Of a stretch of 64,000 bases of DNA, positions 8,645 through 17,712 are shown one piece after another; within the stretch, counting starts at the first letter, position 1, and every line of letters begins with the position of its first letter. Origin of the DNA: Spirochaetota bacterium (lineage in GTDB: Bacteria > Spirochaetota > UBA4802 > JAKQUI01); NCBI GenBank assembly GCA_029562645.1, contig JAKQUI010000006.1:1-64000 (forward strand), written 5' to 3'. The position numbers and the translations under genes were made by a program. The notes below the pieces were generated by a model, which was not told the DNA's origin, ran no database searches, and was given only the letters and a program-made list of their open reading frames with translations.

Positions 8645-11431
8645 TCACTCCTGCGGTCGGTCGTTCGTCGGTATCGCCGGGCCTTCCGTCGCGCCCTTGA
8701 TCGCGACGAGCAGCTCTTCATATCGTTTCAGCGTGGACGGCAGCGCATTCATGTCGAAGCTCGCGGCCTCGCGCATGAGCGCCGCGCCCCAGTCGTCGAG
8801 CGGCGGGACCGCATAGGCCGATCCGAGCGCCGACATGGTCCGCGCGAACTCCTTCACCTCGTTGATGATGAAGGTCTTCTGGATGCGCAGCCAGCGGGCC
8901 ATGCAGTCGCCCTCGAGCCGTTCGATGAGCTCCGGCAGCCGCATCCGCGCCTCGTCGTCCATCGCGCGCATGAGCGGGACCGCCGACTCCTCCGCCGGCC
9001 GCCGATCGGTCGGCTCGACGATCCGGTGGGGCAGGAACCGCGCGATGGCGGCGATGACGTCGGCGCGCGACACCGGCTTGCGGAGGAACGCGTCGCAGCC
9101 GGTCTGCTCGATGATCTCGACGTCGCGCAACGTCGTGGAGGCCGACACGGCGATGACGGGGATGTCGCGCAGGGCCGGGTCCGCCTTCATGGCCCGGATG
9201 GCGTCGTAGCCGCTCATGACCGGCATCTTCATGTCCATCAGGACGACGTCGGGAGGGTTCCGGCGCGATTGCTCCATCGCCTCACGCCCGTCTGCGGACT
9301 CCGCGCAGTCGATGTCGTACAACGCGAGATAGCCGCGCAGCAGCATCCGGTTGGTTTCGATGTCGTCGACGATGAGCGCGCGGGCGCGGTCGAATGCGTA
9401 CTGCGGCATCGCGTCGGGCGCGGCCGTATCGGCCCCGTCCGCCTCGTCCGCGACCGCGACGCCGCGGAGGACGACGGTGAACACGCTCCCGTCCCCCGGT
9501 TCGCTCTCGACCGTGATGGCGCCGTTCATCATCTCGACCAGCCGCTTGGTGATGGCGAGCCCGAGGCCGCTCCCGGCGATCGCGGAGGCCCGGCCGCCCT
9601 CGGCCTGCCGGAACGACTCGAAGATGAGGTCGTGCTGCTCGGGCGGGATGCCGATCCCGGTGTCGGCGACCGAGACGAGCAGGTCGATGGCGTCGGCGTC
9701 GTCCCGGTTGTCCAGCCGGCAGGCGGTAAGCGTGATCCGCCCGCGGTCGGTGAATTTGAGCGCGTTTCCGACGAGGTTGAAGAGGATCTGCCGCATGCGG
9801 ACCTCGTCGAGCACGAGCGACGGGGGCAGGCCGGGGTCGATGTCGAGGATGAAGGCGACGCCGCGCTCGGCGATGCGGGCGGCGAACAGCTGCCGTATCT
9901 CGGAGAAAACCGCGTGCGGATCGACCGGCCGGGCGCGGATCTCGAACTTCCCCGCCTCTATTTTGGAGAGGTCGAGGATGTCGTTGATGAGGCCCAGGAG
10001 CATGGTCCCGCTCGAGCGTATGGAGGCGATGTACTGCCGCAGGACCGGATCGTCGATCTTGCCTTCCAGCAGTTCGGCGAAGCCCAGGATGGCGTTCATC
10101 GGCGTGCGGATCTCGTGGCTCATGTTGGCGAGGAATTCGCTCTTCGAGCGGTTCGCCGCCTCCGCCGCCTCGGTCGACAGCCGCAGCTTCTCGGCCAGCT
10201 TGACGCTGGTGACGTCCTGGAGCATCCCTTCGTACATCGCCACGGCGCGCTGCCCGTCGCGCACCGTGTGGGCGTTGATGATGACGTCGATGACGGCGCC
10301 GTCGCGGCGGCGGAAACGGGTCTCGTAGGCCTTGATGGCGTGCTCCCGTCCGAGGCGTTGCCCGAAATCGTCGAAGCCGCCCGGGTCGGCGAACACGGAA
10401 CCGCCGAAATCGGCGAGCGCGGCGATCGCCGACCCGGGATCGTCGAACCCCAGTATCGTCGCCAGCGCGGGGTTGGCGGTCACCAGCCTCCCGTCGGGGG
10501 TCACTTGGAAGATGCCCTCGACGGCGTTCTCGAAGATGCCGCGGAAGCGCTTTTCGGAACGGCGCAGCTCGATGTCGGCCTGCTTCCGCTCGGTGATGTC
10601 GAGGAGCGATGCGACGGCCTTCATCGTGCCCGGGATGAGCGATATGCTGAGGTAGATGTCCCGGAGCGCGCCCGTCGCGCCGCAGAAGCGGAATTCGTAG
10701 TTGCTGGGCGCGTTCCCGCCGTCCGTCCGTCGATCGCGATGATGGGCGAGCATGCGTTCGCGGTCATCCGTCACGACGAATTCCGTCCAACGCCGCTTCC
10801 CTTCGATGTCCGCCGCCGGGAGTCCCGTCAATCGCTCGAACTCGCGGTTCACCAGCAGGATCGTGGTGTCCTCGTCGATGATGATCGTGGGATTGCTCGT
10901 CGTGTTGAAGATGGTCCGATAGAGTTCTTCCTCCTCCTTGAGCTTCCGTTCCGCCTCGATCTTTTCGGTGATGTCCTGGGCGATGCCCTTGAAGCCGATG
11001 GTCGCGCCGTGGTGGTCCTTCAGGGGCACGACCGAGGCCCGCATGATGTGTTCCCTGCCGAGTTTGTCGATGCACGCCCACGTGAAATCCTTCAGGCCGG
11101 CGCCCGTTGCATAGATGGTTCCGAAGATCGAGAAGATGCGGTCGCGCTCCATCGGGTGGACGAGAATGCCGTAATTGCTGCCCACAAGCTCGTCCTTCGC
11201 ATATCCCAGGGTCCGCACGGTGCTGTCGTTCAGGAAGGTGAAATTCCCCTCGAGGTCCGTTTCGAAATACTCCTCGTTCATTTCCTCCAGGATGGTGCGA
11301 TAGCGGTCGTGCGTCTGTATGTAGCTGTATTCGAGCTCGTCGGTGGTCTTGATTATGATCTCGAGCTCGGCGATGCGCCTGTTCAGCCGGTCGATCTCCT
11401 GCTGCTGGAGCTTTTCCGTGTCATTGTTCAT
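8645..11431 (-). CDS. PAS-repeat hybrid histidine kinase
   Basis: This sensor kinase has about 928 residues and no TM segments, so it should be cytosolic. The order is a short N-terminal coiled coil, three PAS domains starting near RYRTILEEM, ELYRTIFNTT and FRGIFENAVEG, HisKA with SHEIRTPMN (phospho-His), HATPase with NLVGNALKFT, DTGIGIPPE and GSGLGLAI, a receiver with VLMDMKMPVMSG, and a C-terminal helical tail of about 110 residues, possibly HPt-like but without an obvious His motif. It is the first gene of a three-gene operon with the two REC proteins. The start is uncertain: ATG 11431 is chosen, but the frame is open to 11590 and ATG 11485 is possible. Confidence 0.9.
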   Translation of the reverse strand: MNNDTEKLQQQEIDRLNRRIAELEIIIKTTDELEYSYIQTHDRYRTILEEMNEEYFETDLEGNFTFLNDSTVRTLGYAKDELVGSNYGILVHPMERDRIFSIFGTIYATGAGLKDFTWACIDKLGREHIMRASVVPLKDHHGATIGFKGIAQDITEKIEAERKLKEEEELYRTIFNTTSNPTIIIDEDTTILLVNREFERLTGLPAADIEGKRRWTEFVVTDDRERMLAHHRDRRTDGGNAPSNYEFRFCGATGALRDIYLSISLIPGTMKAVASLLDITERKQADIELRRSEKRFRGIFENAVEGIFQVTPDGRLVTANPALATILGFDDPGSAIAALADFGGSVFADPGGFDDFGQRLGREHAIKAYETRFRRRDGAVIDVIINAHTVRDGQRAVAMYEGMLQDVTSVKLAEKLRLSTEAAEAANRSKSEFLANMSHEIRTPMNAILGFAELLEGKIDDPVLRQYIASIRSSGTMLLGLINDILDLSKIEAGKFEIRARPVDPHAVFSEIRQLFAARIAERGVAFILDIDPGLPPSLVLDEVRMRQILFNLVGNALKFTDRGRITLTACRLDNRDDADAIDLLVSVADTGIGIPPEQHDLIFESFRQAEGGRASAIAGSGLGLAITKRLVEMMNGAITVESEPGDGSVFTVVLRGVAVADEADGADTAAPDAMPQYAFDRARALIVDDIETNRMLLRGYLALYDIDCAESADGREAMEQSRRNPPDVVLMDMKMPVMSGYDAIRAMKADPALRDIPVIAVSASTTLRDVEIIEQTGCDAFLRKPVSRADVIAAIARFLPHRIVEPTDRRPAEESAVPLMRAMDDEARMRLPELIERLEGDCMARWLRIQKTFIINEVKEFARTMSALGSAYAVPPLDDWGAALMREAASFDMNALPSTLKRYEELLVAIKGATEGPAIPTNDRPQE

Positions 11432-11706
11432 GACGGAACCCGTGCCGGCGGGAGGACGCCGGACGATGCGCATGCAGAGATACATCGATGCCCCGTGGGG
11501 CCGATTGATGACGACACATGACAGTCGGAAAGCCCATACCCTCAACTTCCGCTTGTGCGCGCTCTGAAGAGCGTTTCCGGACACCGACACAACGCTCTAC
11601 ACGCGCTGGGTCGATGCATTGTGATCGGCGAATCGGTTTTTCTCGGTTTGTGCCGTTTACGCCGAAGTACCAGTGAGACCGCTAAATAGCCCGGATTTCC
11701 CGGATC

Positions 11707-11742
11707 CAGTATTAATGATACTGAGAGCGGAGGAAATGTCAA
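11707..11742 (-). promoter_or_regulatory. Sigma-70-type promoter with overlapping palindrome for the kinase operon
   Basis: On the minus strand TTGACA (11742-11737) is followed after 16 bp by TATCAT (11720-11715). The palindrome CAGTAT-TAATG-ATACTG (11707-11723) overlaps the -10 and is a candidate operator. If used, it gives a 5' leader of about 275 nt before ATG 11431, which includes a hairpin CGCTC-TTCA-GAGCG near 11565-11578. Confidence 0.65.
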
Positions 11743-12080
11743 GAAGCCGGGAGGTTTTTCCTTTGTTTACGATCGATAAATTTTGTTGTCGTTCAACTCG
11801 ATTTCATTATGACTGAAGAAAGTCGGTCCTCAGCGCGAATCCAGCACTACACAAACATGTGCCGCAAGCGCGATGCCACGATGAAGGCACCGGATAGCTT
11901 CGCCGCTATCGCTCCGCGCTATGACGGGCGATCCCGCTCTACAGGAATACCCGTGAAACGGTGTACGCGAATACAGCGCCGATCGGCGAGCCCGTTTCCC
12001 GCTTGCATTTCATGCCGCGGCGGAATAGAGTGCTAACGGGGATCCGGATGCATGCCGCCGGGGTCCCCGCGGAGGTCCCC
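11743..12080. other. Gene-free stretch between the kinase promoter and the VOC gene
   Basis: Short frames exist on both strands but none has a convincing RBS or protein-like composition. No repeat, tRNA or strong hairpin is seen. It may carry the promoter for the plus-strand VOC gene, but no good -35/-10 pair was found. Confidence 0.4.
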
Positions 12081-12575
12081 ATGAAATTCGTATGCACGCT
12101 CCTGGTGGTCGAGGACATCGCCCGCGCGCGGGCCTTCTACGAGACGGTCCTGGGGCAAACCGTGAAATTCGATTTCGGCGACAATGTCACCTTCGCGGGC
12201 GATTTCGCCATCCACCGGAAGTCGCATTACCGGGGACTCATCGGCGATCTCGAGGTGGCGCGCGGGCGCAACGACGTGGAGCTCTATTTCGAGTATGACG
12301 ATGTCGAGGCGATGGAGAAGCGCCTTGACGGGCAGGCGGTCCGATTCCTGCACAAAACGCGGGAGCAGCCGTGGCGGCAGCGGGTGCTGCGCGTCTACGA
12401 TCCCGACGGCTATATCGTGGAGATCGGCGAATCGCTGGGGCACCTGTGCTATCGATTGTCCCTCGATGGAATCGCGGAACCGGAGATCGCGGAGACGGTC
12501 GGCATCCCCGAGGGCATGGTGCGCGAGGGGATCGCCCGCTATGGCGCGTCCAAGCAACGAGGTGTGGAGCAATGA
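12081..12575 (+). CDS. VOC-superfamily (glyoxalase/bleomycin-resistance-like) protein
   Basis: This 164-residue protein begins MKFVCTLLVVEDIARARAFY, the classic first beta-alpha unit of the vicinal oxygen chelate fold. An ELYFEYDD strand, a VRFLHKTREQPW region and VYDPDGYIVEIGES, which supplies the usual C-terminal metal-ligand Glu, follow. A helical extension of about 35 residues after the VOC core (IAETVGIPEGMVREGI) is unusual and looks HTH-like. Substrate unknown. GGAGG lies 5 nt before ATG 12081. It overlaps the next gene by 4 bp (ATGA). Confidence 0.85.
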   Translation: MKFVCTLLVVEDIARARAFYETVLGQTVKFDFGDNVTFAGDFAIHRKSHYRGLIGDLEVARGRNDVELYFEYDDVEAMEKRLDGQAVRFLHKTREQPWRQRVLRVYDPDGYIVEIGESLGHLCYRLSLDGIAEPEIAETVGIPEGMVREGIARYGASKQRGVEQ

Positions 12576-12829
12576 AACGATTTGTGATGATCCTCGCGGC
12601 GGCGGGACTCCTCGTCATGAGCGGCGAGGGCGTTCTTCGCGCCGAGAACCCCTGCCAGAGCGAGTGCGAGGCCGCGCTCGGGAGGTGCCTCAAGGACTGC
12701 GAGCGGGCCGTGGACCCGGACGAGCTGAAGAAAAAATCCGCGGAGGTCACGCCGGGCGCGGCAAAGAAGAAATGCGCGAAGCAGTGCTATGCGACGCGAC
12801 GCGCCTGCTGGCGCTCCTGCGCCCGCTAG
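12572..12829 (+). CDS. Secreted cysteine-rich small protein with two CX3C-X6-CX3C motifs
   Basis: This is an 85-residue protein with a signal peptide (MKRFVMILAAAGLLVM..., probable cleavage after LRA at about residue 24). The mature part has exactly eight Cys in two copies of CX3CX6CX3C: CQSECEAALGRCLKDC and CAKQCYATRRACWRSC. A Lys-rich linker of about 30 residues joins them. Spacing of 3 and 6 suggests helical hairpins held by disulfides. It is translationally coupled to the VOC gene. No known family is recognised. It is probably periplasmic and would need an oxidative folding pathway. Confidence 0.75.
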   Translation: MKRFVMILAAAGLLVMSGEGVLRAENPCQSECEAALGRCLKDCERAVDPDELKKKSAEVTPGAAKKKCAKQCYATRRACWRSCAR

Positions 12830-12860
12830 GGCGTGATCACCGTCACGTCGCGATCGTTTC

Positions 12861-13055
12861 TTATTTCTTTCTGTACTCCTTGATGACCGAGTTGATCTCG
12901 TCCATGACGCCAAGGCCCTTCTCGGGAATCGCGTAGCTCTCGACGGTGTTCCACTTCACCGCCTCCGCCGGTTCGCCGCAGCTCGAGCACGTCACGTTCG
13001 GGGCCTCCTCCTTTTTGAACTTGTGGCCGTTTCTACATTTATAGGTAATCTGCAT
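12861..13055 (-). CDS. Small zinc-ribbon protein
   Basis: This 64-residue protein starts MQITYKCRNGHKF and has CSSCGEPAE, giving a CX2GH...CX2C type zinc ribbon similar to rubredoxin-like or FmdB-like regulatory ribbons. A helical tail (MDEINSVIKEYRKK) follows. GGAGGT lies about 10 nt before ATG 13055. The frame is open far upstream, but that part is the antisense of the SDR gene. Role unknown. Confidence 0.75.
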   Translation of the reverse strand: MQITYKCRNGHKFKKEEAPNVTCSSCGEPAEAVKWNTVESYAIPEKGLGVMDEINSVIKEYRKK

Positions 13056-13156
13056 GTCGTGGGTGACCTCCTGCGCATATCCCGCTCCGGCGTGCGGAAC
13101 AAGCCTATAGTAGACCGGCTCGTCCGTGAAAGTCAAGCATGTTGCTGCTGTTTCAG

Positions 13157-14005
13157 TCACGGTTTCTTGAAGATTTTTTTCGCCATTGCCATGATCGCGA
13201 ACCCCGGGAGAAGTCTCGTCGCCAGGAACTGCAGGCGGTTGAGCGCGCCGGGGATCGCCCTTCGTCTGCCATGCAGCACGGCGGCGAAACCAGCGGCCGC
13301 GACGTCGGCGGGGTCCATGGCGATGGCATGGGCGAGGCCCCCAAGCGATGCCCGGCTCCCGGGATTGATCCCCGCGCGCGACAGGAAATTCGTCCGGGTG
13401 GTGCCGGGATGCAGGATGCTCACGGCGACGCCGAACGGGCGCAGCTCCGCGGCCAGCGCTGCGGTGAAGCTGGCGAGGTAGCATTTGCTCGCGGCGTACG
13501 CGGCCATGTAGGGCACCGGCTGGAAGGACGCGGTCGAGGCGACGTTGAGTATCGATCCGCGGCCGCGCGCCTTCATGAGGCCGCCGATGGCATGGCACAG
13601 CTCCGTGGCCGCAGTGATGTTGACCGCGAGCATCGAGCGCACCTCGGGCAGGGGCAGCTCGACCGCCTGTCCCCACAGGCCAAAGCCGGCGTTATTGACG
13701 AGGACATCGACCTCCGCGCCGAGCGATCGGGTCCATCGCACGATCCGCGCGGCGGCGCCCTGCCGCGACAGGTCCAGCGTCAGCGTGTCGATCCGCGTAT
13801 CGTTCCCCGCCGCGAGCAGCTCCCGTTTCGTTTGCGCGAGCTCGGTCCTGTCGAGCGCCGCGATCAGCACGCGGTACCCGGCCCGGTGGAACAACCGCGC
13901 GAGCTCCTTCCCGATCCCCGACGAGCCGCCCGTGATGAGCGCCGTCGGGCGCGTTTCGGCTCGTTTTCCATCATGGAGCCGCGATCCTCTTTCTGCGGAT
14001 GGCAT
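13157..14005 (-). CDS. Short-chain dehydrogenase/reductase
   Basis: This is a 282-residue classical SDR. The Rossmann dinucleotide motif TGGSSGIG, NNAG, catalytic Ser in NVASTASF and YAASK (Tyr/Lys pair) are all present. The C-terminus (LQFLATRLLPGFAIMAMAKKIFKK) is hydrophobic and basic and may attach to the membrane. Closest subfamily by appearance is the DltE/YqjQ-type oxidoreductases; substrate unknown. ATG 14005 has GGAGG upstream; the longer GTG frame has none. Confidence 0.9.
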   Translation of the reverse strand: MPSAERGSRLHDGKRAETRPTALITGGSSGIGKELARLFHRAGYRVLIAALDRTELAQTKRELLAAGNDTRIDTLTLDLSRQGAAARIVRWTRSLGAEVDVLVNNAGFGLWGQAVELPLPEVRSMLAVNITAATELCHAIGGLMKARGRGSILNVASTASFQPVPYMAAYAASKCYLASFTAALAAELRPFGVAVSILHPGTTRTNFLSRAGINPGSRASLGGLAHAIAMDPADVAAAGFAAVLHGRRRAIPGALNRLQFLATRLLPGFAIMAMAKKIFKKP

Positions 14006-14235
14006 GTCCTTCGACCTCCGACTGGGATTAGCGTTCAATCGCACGTTTGTCGTATCCCTCGATGTCTAATGTGCATCAACGCTAGTATACGCCCATCCGT
14101 TCCGGATGTCGCGCCAAAAAAAGGAAATGCTTGATTTGACCGACTCCGTCGCCGCCGACGACGCGAAGCGATCGCCGGGTCGTTTTCCGTTTGCATAATC
14201 ACCGGCCGCATGATACGCTCGGCCCGGGGCAATCC

Positions 14236-15027
14236 ATGTACCGGATCACGATACGATTCTACGAAGAGCTGAACGACTTTCTCCCGCGCGGCAAGCGGAA
14301 GCGCGACGTCGACGTCGCGTTTCCGGGGCGACGCTCCGTGAAGGACCTCATCGAGTCGCTGGGCGTGCCGCACGGCGAGGTGGACCTCGTCCTGGTGAAC
14401 GGCGCGTCGGTCGATTTCTCGCGCATCGTGGCCGATGGCGACCGGATCAGCGTGTATCCCGTGTTCGAATCGCTGGACATCCTGCCGGTGACGCGCCTGC
14501 GGACAGCGCCGTTGCGCGATACGCGCTTCGTGCTGGACGTCCATCTCCGGAAGCTCGCGCGGCGGTTGCGCCTGCTGGGCTTCGACGTCGACTACCGAGA
14601 AAACCGCGGCGACGCCGAGCTCGCGGAGATCTCTACGCGCGAGCGGCGCATCCTGCTTACGCGGGACCGGCGCCTCCTGATGCGCCGGATCGTCGAACGG
14701 GGGGTGTTCGTGCGCGCGACCCGCATCGATGCGCAGGTCGCAGATGTGCTTGACCGGCTCGATCTGCGCGGCAGCATCAGCCCCTTTACCCGCTGTATTG
14801 AATGCAATGGACGCATGCGTTCCCTGCCGATCGACTCGCCGGAGTGCAGCCCCGCCCTGGACGCCGTCCCGCCGGGCGTGCGCGCCTGGTGCCGCGAGTT
14901 CCACCGGTGCGACGGCTGCGGGCGCGTCTATTGGAAGGGCAGCCATTACGATCGGCTCAGGAGGGTGGTGGAAGCGCTGGATGTTCCGCCTGCCGGCGAA
15001 CGGAGCGCGGACCGGTTTAAAAAGTGA
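14236..15027 (+). CDS. Mut7-C RNase-like protein with N-terminal ubiquitin-like domain
   Basis: This 263-residue protein has a beta-grasp (ThiS/MoaD-like) domain at residues 1-80 (MYRITIRFYEEL, ending DRISVYPVFES). A Mut7-C/PIN-like nuclease core follows, with FVLDVHLRKLARRLRLLGFD and ILLTRDRRL supplying acidic residues, and a C-terminal zinc ribbon with CIEC and CDGCGRVYWKGSHY. This architecture is known as Mut7-C-ubiquitin plus Mut7-C; the RNA substrate is undetermined. ATG 14236 follows GGGGC. It is apparently monocistronic. Confidence 0.9.
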   Translation: MYRITIRFYEELNDFLPRGKRKRDVDVAFPGRRSVKDLIESLGVPHGEVDLVLVNGASVDFSRIVADGDRISVYPVFESLDILPVTRLRTAPLRDTRFVLDVHLRKLARRLRLLGFDVDYRENRGDAELAEISTRERRILLTRDRRLLMRRIVERGVFVRATRIDAQVADVLDRLDLRGSISPFTRCIECNGRMRSLPIDSPECSPALDAVPPGVRAWCREFHRCDGCGRVYWKGSHYDRLRRVVEALDVPPAGERSADRFKK

Positions 15028-15084
15028 TTGCCATCGCCCGGACAAATAGGCATGAAATAATTACATCGGAACAGGAGGAATCCC

Positions 15085-15708
15085 ATGAACCAGCCGGAAC
15101 TCACGCAGAAGGCCCTGGGGATTTTGAGAAACCCGGAGACGTTTCAGTGGTATGTCATTCCGCTGCTCGCCTGTGTCGCGTATATCTACTTTAACGAGAT
15201 CGAGAAACGGAACTGGCGGGCCGTGGCCGCCGGGCTCTCGCTCTACATGGTGCACTGGTTCTTCGAGATCGGCAACGCCCTCATTCAGCACTTCACCGGG
15301 CACGCCCTCTGGACGGTCCCGACCGGGACGTCGTTTCTGCTGCTGGTGGGCGTGTGCGTGGAGATCAGTTTCATGTTCTCCGTCGCGGGCGTCATCTTCA
15401 CGAAGATCCTCCCCGCCGATCCGAAGATGAAGATCCTGGGCGTCAACAACCGGATTTTCCTGGCCATCGTCAATGCCGCTTTCTTCTCGATCTTCGAGAT
15501 ATTCCTCGCGCGCACGCCGGCCTTCCACTGGGTCTATCCGTGGTGGGGGTCGTTCCCGGTGTTCGTGACGGTGTACATCCCGTTCTTCCTCGCGGCGAAC
15601 CTCGCCTACGACTGGGCGCCGCGGCGGCAGAGGGCGTTCATCGGCGGGTTGTTCGTCGTTAACGCGATCATGCTGGCGGTGTTTGCCGGCATCCTGAAAT
15701 GGATCTGA
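15085..15708 (+). CDS. Integral membrane protein of unknown function
   Basis: This 207-residue protein has about six hydrophobic helices: residues 22-37, 47-65, 82-107, 125-142, 155-172 and 186-205. Conserved-looking polar residues sit in the helices (YMVHWFFEIGNALIQHF, NAAFFSIFEIF). It has no signal peptide and no recognised family. A strong RBS (GGAGGAATCCC) precedes ATG 15085. Four nucleotides separate it from the HD-hydrolase gene, so the two are cotranscribed. Confidence 0.8.
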   Translation: MNQPELTQKALGILRNPETFQWYVIPLLACVAYIYFNEIEKRNWRAVAAGLSLYMVHWFFEIGNALIQHFTGHALWTVPTGTSFLLLVGVCVEISFMFSVAGVIFTKILPADPKMKILGVNNRIFLAIVNAAFFSIFEIFLARTPAFHWVYPWWGSFPVFVTVYIPFFLAANLAYDWAPRRQRAFIGGLFVVNAIMLAVFAGILKWI

Positions 15709-15712
15709 CGCC

Positions 15713-16357
15713 ATGGGCGACAAGGTGGATGATGCGCACCTCGGGCGGCGCTGGCTCTCGCTCTTCCCGGCGGATGCCGACCGGGCGGCGCTGGGGCGGG
15801 CCTTCGAATCGCTGATCGCCCGCTACCGCGAGCCGCACCGGCGCTATCATGCCGTGTCCCATCTGGCCCACTGCCTGGAGCAGTTCGACCAGATCGGGAG
15901 CCTGGCCGAATCGCCGCGCGCCCTCGAGCTCGCGCTGTGGCACCATGATGCGATATATCGCACAACGTCATTCCGCAATGAGGAGCGCAGCGCCCGACTG
16001 GCCGCGGCAACGCTCTCGGCGCTCGATCCCGCCGGGTGCGAGACGGGCGTGGTCCGCGAGCTGATCGTGCTCACGAGGCACGATCGCGTGCCGCCATCGG
16101 TCGACGGGCGCTTCATGGTCGACATCGACCTTACGATCCTCGGTGCGCCGGACGACGCGTATCGGCGGTACGAGGAGGGCGTGCGGCGCGAGTACGGGTG
16201 GGTTCCGGGTTTTCTATACCGGAAGATGCGGTCGAAGCTTCTGGGGGCCCTGCTGGTGCGCGATCGGATCTATCATTCCGATTATTTTCACAACCGATAC
16301 GAACAGGCCGCGCGGGCGAACCTTGCGGAGGAGATGGGAAGATTGCTGCGTCAATGA
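15713..16357 (+). CDS. HD-superfamily metal-dependent hydrolase
   Basis: This 214-residue predicted phosphohydrolase carries RYHAVSHLAHCL and LALWHHDAIY, the His and His-Asp metal ligands of the HD fold, and MVDIDLTILGA. It matches the family of proteins annotated as predicted metal-dependent HD-superfamily phosphohydrolases. Substrate unknown. It lies 4 nt after the membrane-protein gene and 40 nt before the quinone-reductase gene, within a run of plus-strand genes. Confidence 0.88.
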   Translation: MGDKVDDAHLGRRWLSLFPADADRAALGRAFESLIARYREPHRRYHAVSHLAHCLEQFDQIGSLAESPRALELALWHHDAIYRTTSFRNEERSARLAAATLSALDPAGCETGVVRELIVLTRHDRVPPSVDGRFMVDIDLTILGAPDDAYRRYEEGVRREYGWVPGFLYRKMRSKLLGALLVRDRIYHSDYFHNRYEQAARANLAEEMGRLLRQ

Positions 16358-16397
16358 GGCGTCGGCCTCATCGGCGGCGAAACGCGTGGGAGAGAAC

Positions 16398-17000
16398 ATG
16401 AATATATCGATCATACTCGGACATCCGTCATCGGGCAGTTTCAATCACGCCATCGCGGACGCGGCGCGCGATTTCTTCGCGGGGCGCGGCGACCGCGTCT
16501 TTTATCACGATCTGTATGCGGAACGCTTCGATCCCGTTCTGCCGGCGGGAGAGATTCCACGGGACGGCCGCGTCGATGCGGCGATCGGCGCATACTGCGA
16601 CGAGCTCGCGCTCTCCGACGGCATCGTCATCGTGCATCCCAACTGGTGGGGGCAGCCGCCCGCCATCCTCAAGGGGTGGGTCGATCGCGTGGTCCGTCCG
16701 GGCGTCGCGTATGCATTCGAGGAGGCCGATGGAGGCGAGGGCGTGCCGCGGGGGCTGCTGCGGGCGCGCTTCGCGGCCGTCTTCAATACGTCCAATACGC
16801 CCGAGGCGCGCGAACGAGACGTCTTCGGCGATCCGCTCGAGCTTCTGTGGAAAAACTGCATCTTCGATTTGTGCGGCGTGACGCGCTTCTATAGGACGAT
16901 GTACCGTGTTGTCTGTACGAGTACGCCCGTCGAGCGCGCGGCGTGGCTCGATGAGGTTCGGAGCATCCTGGGTGGAATGCTCGGCGGCGAGGCGCGTTGA
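16398..17000 (+). CDS. NAD(P)H-quinone oxidoreductase-like flavoprotein
   Basis: This 200-residue flavodoxin-fold protein has ILGHPSSGSFNHAIA for the FMN/FAD phosphate loop, then IVIVHPNWWGQPPAILKGWVDRVV, the diagnostic KdgF/NQO-like flavin-binding segment, then FNTSNTP. It probably reduces quinones with NAD(P)H (family knowledge). GGGAGAGAAC precedes ATG 16398. A gap of one base separates it from the SH3b gene. Confidence 0.88.
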   Translation: MNISIILGHPSSGSFNHAIADAARDFFAGRGDRVFYHDLYAERFDPVLPAGEIPRDGRVDAAIGAYCDELALSDGIVIVHPNWWGQPPAILKGWVDRVVRPGVAYAFEEADGGEGVPRGLLRARFAAVFNTSNTPEARERDVFGDPLELLWKNCIFDLCGVTRFYRTMYRVVCTSTPVERAAWLDEVRSILGGMLGGEAR

Positions 17001-17001
17001 T

Positions 17002-17712
17002 ATGATTGGTGCGCGCATCAGCGGGGCGACGGGACGAATCATACGGGCGATACGGACGCTGCCCATCATCCTCGTCGGTGTCGCGATTGTCGCCATCCCT
17101 GTCGCCGCAGAAAAGAAACCCGAGGCCGTCCCCATCGCCGGATTCGACATCAACCTGCGGGAAAAGCCGTCGCTCGATTCGAGGGTCATCGGCCGCCTGA
17201 GCTTCGGCCATGAGGTGCGCGTTCTCGATTCGAGTGCGCAGGAGGTCGAGATCGACGGGAAACGGGGCCGATGGACGCTGGTCGAGCGATTGTATTGCGG
17301 CAACGAGGGGGATGCGTGCCGGGGGTGGTTGTTCGATCACTACCTCGCCTATCGGCATCGCCTGAAGAGGGTCGCCTCCTGGCCCCATCGGGAGTTCGAC
17401 AACTTCCTCGGCGGGGACGCGCACCGTTACTATGCGTTCACGCCCGACGGCGGTTTCGTCGAATCGCTCCACCTGGGATCGACGCGGCAGGAGACCGATA
17501 CGTCCGCCGTGAAGCAGTGCAATTCGTTCAAGGGCTCACTGGAAAAGGAAAAATCGAGGGACGTAAGCGAGCCGGGCATGGTCTATTACGTATGCAAAAG
17601 GAAGGGCCACCTGTACCGCTACTTGAATTTGGTCTGCCCGGAGGGCGGGGCCTGCTTCATGGTTATGCCGGATGGAAGGCTCATGTCGGTGGGTGCGTAT
17701 CTCAAACAATGA
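17002..17712 (+). CDS. Exported bacterial SH3 (SH3b) domain protein
   Basis: This 236-residue protein has an N-terminal hydrophobic signal segment (about residues 12-34, IRTLPIILVGVAIVAIPVAA, cut near AAEKK). An SH3b domain with INLREKPSLDSRVIGRLSFG and a C-terminal region with four Cys follow. SH3b domains bind peptidoglycan or peptides, so a periplasmic location is expected. Its stop overlaps the next start by 4 bp (ATGA), tying it to the radical-SAM gene. The RBS is weak (GAGGCG). Confidence 0.75.
   Translation: MIGARISGATGRIIRAIRTLPIILVGVAIVAIPVAAEKKPEAVPIAGFDINLREKPSLDSRVIGRLSFGHEVRVLDSSAQEVEIDGKRGRWTLVERLYCGNEGDACRGWLFDHYLAYRHRLKRVASWPHREFDNFLGGDAHRYYAFTPDGGFVESLHLGSTRQETDTSAVKQCNSFKGSLEKEKSRDVSEPGMVYYVCKRKGHLYRYLNLVCPEGGACFMVMPDGRLMSVGAYLKQ

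Noticed and set aside
8621-11521. Plus-strand 966-codon frame opposite the hybrid kinase
   Set aside because: The minus strand carries complete PAS, HisKA, HATPase and REC motifs. The plus frame has no recognisable fold or RBS.
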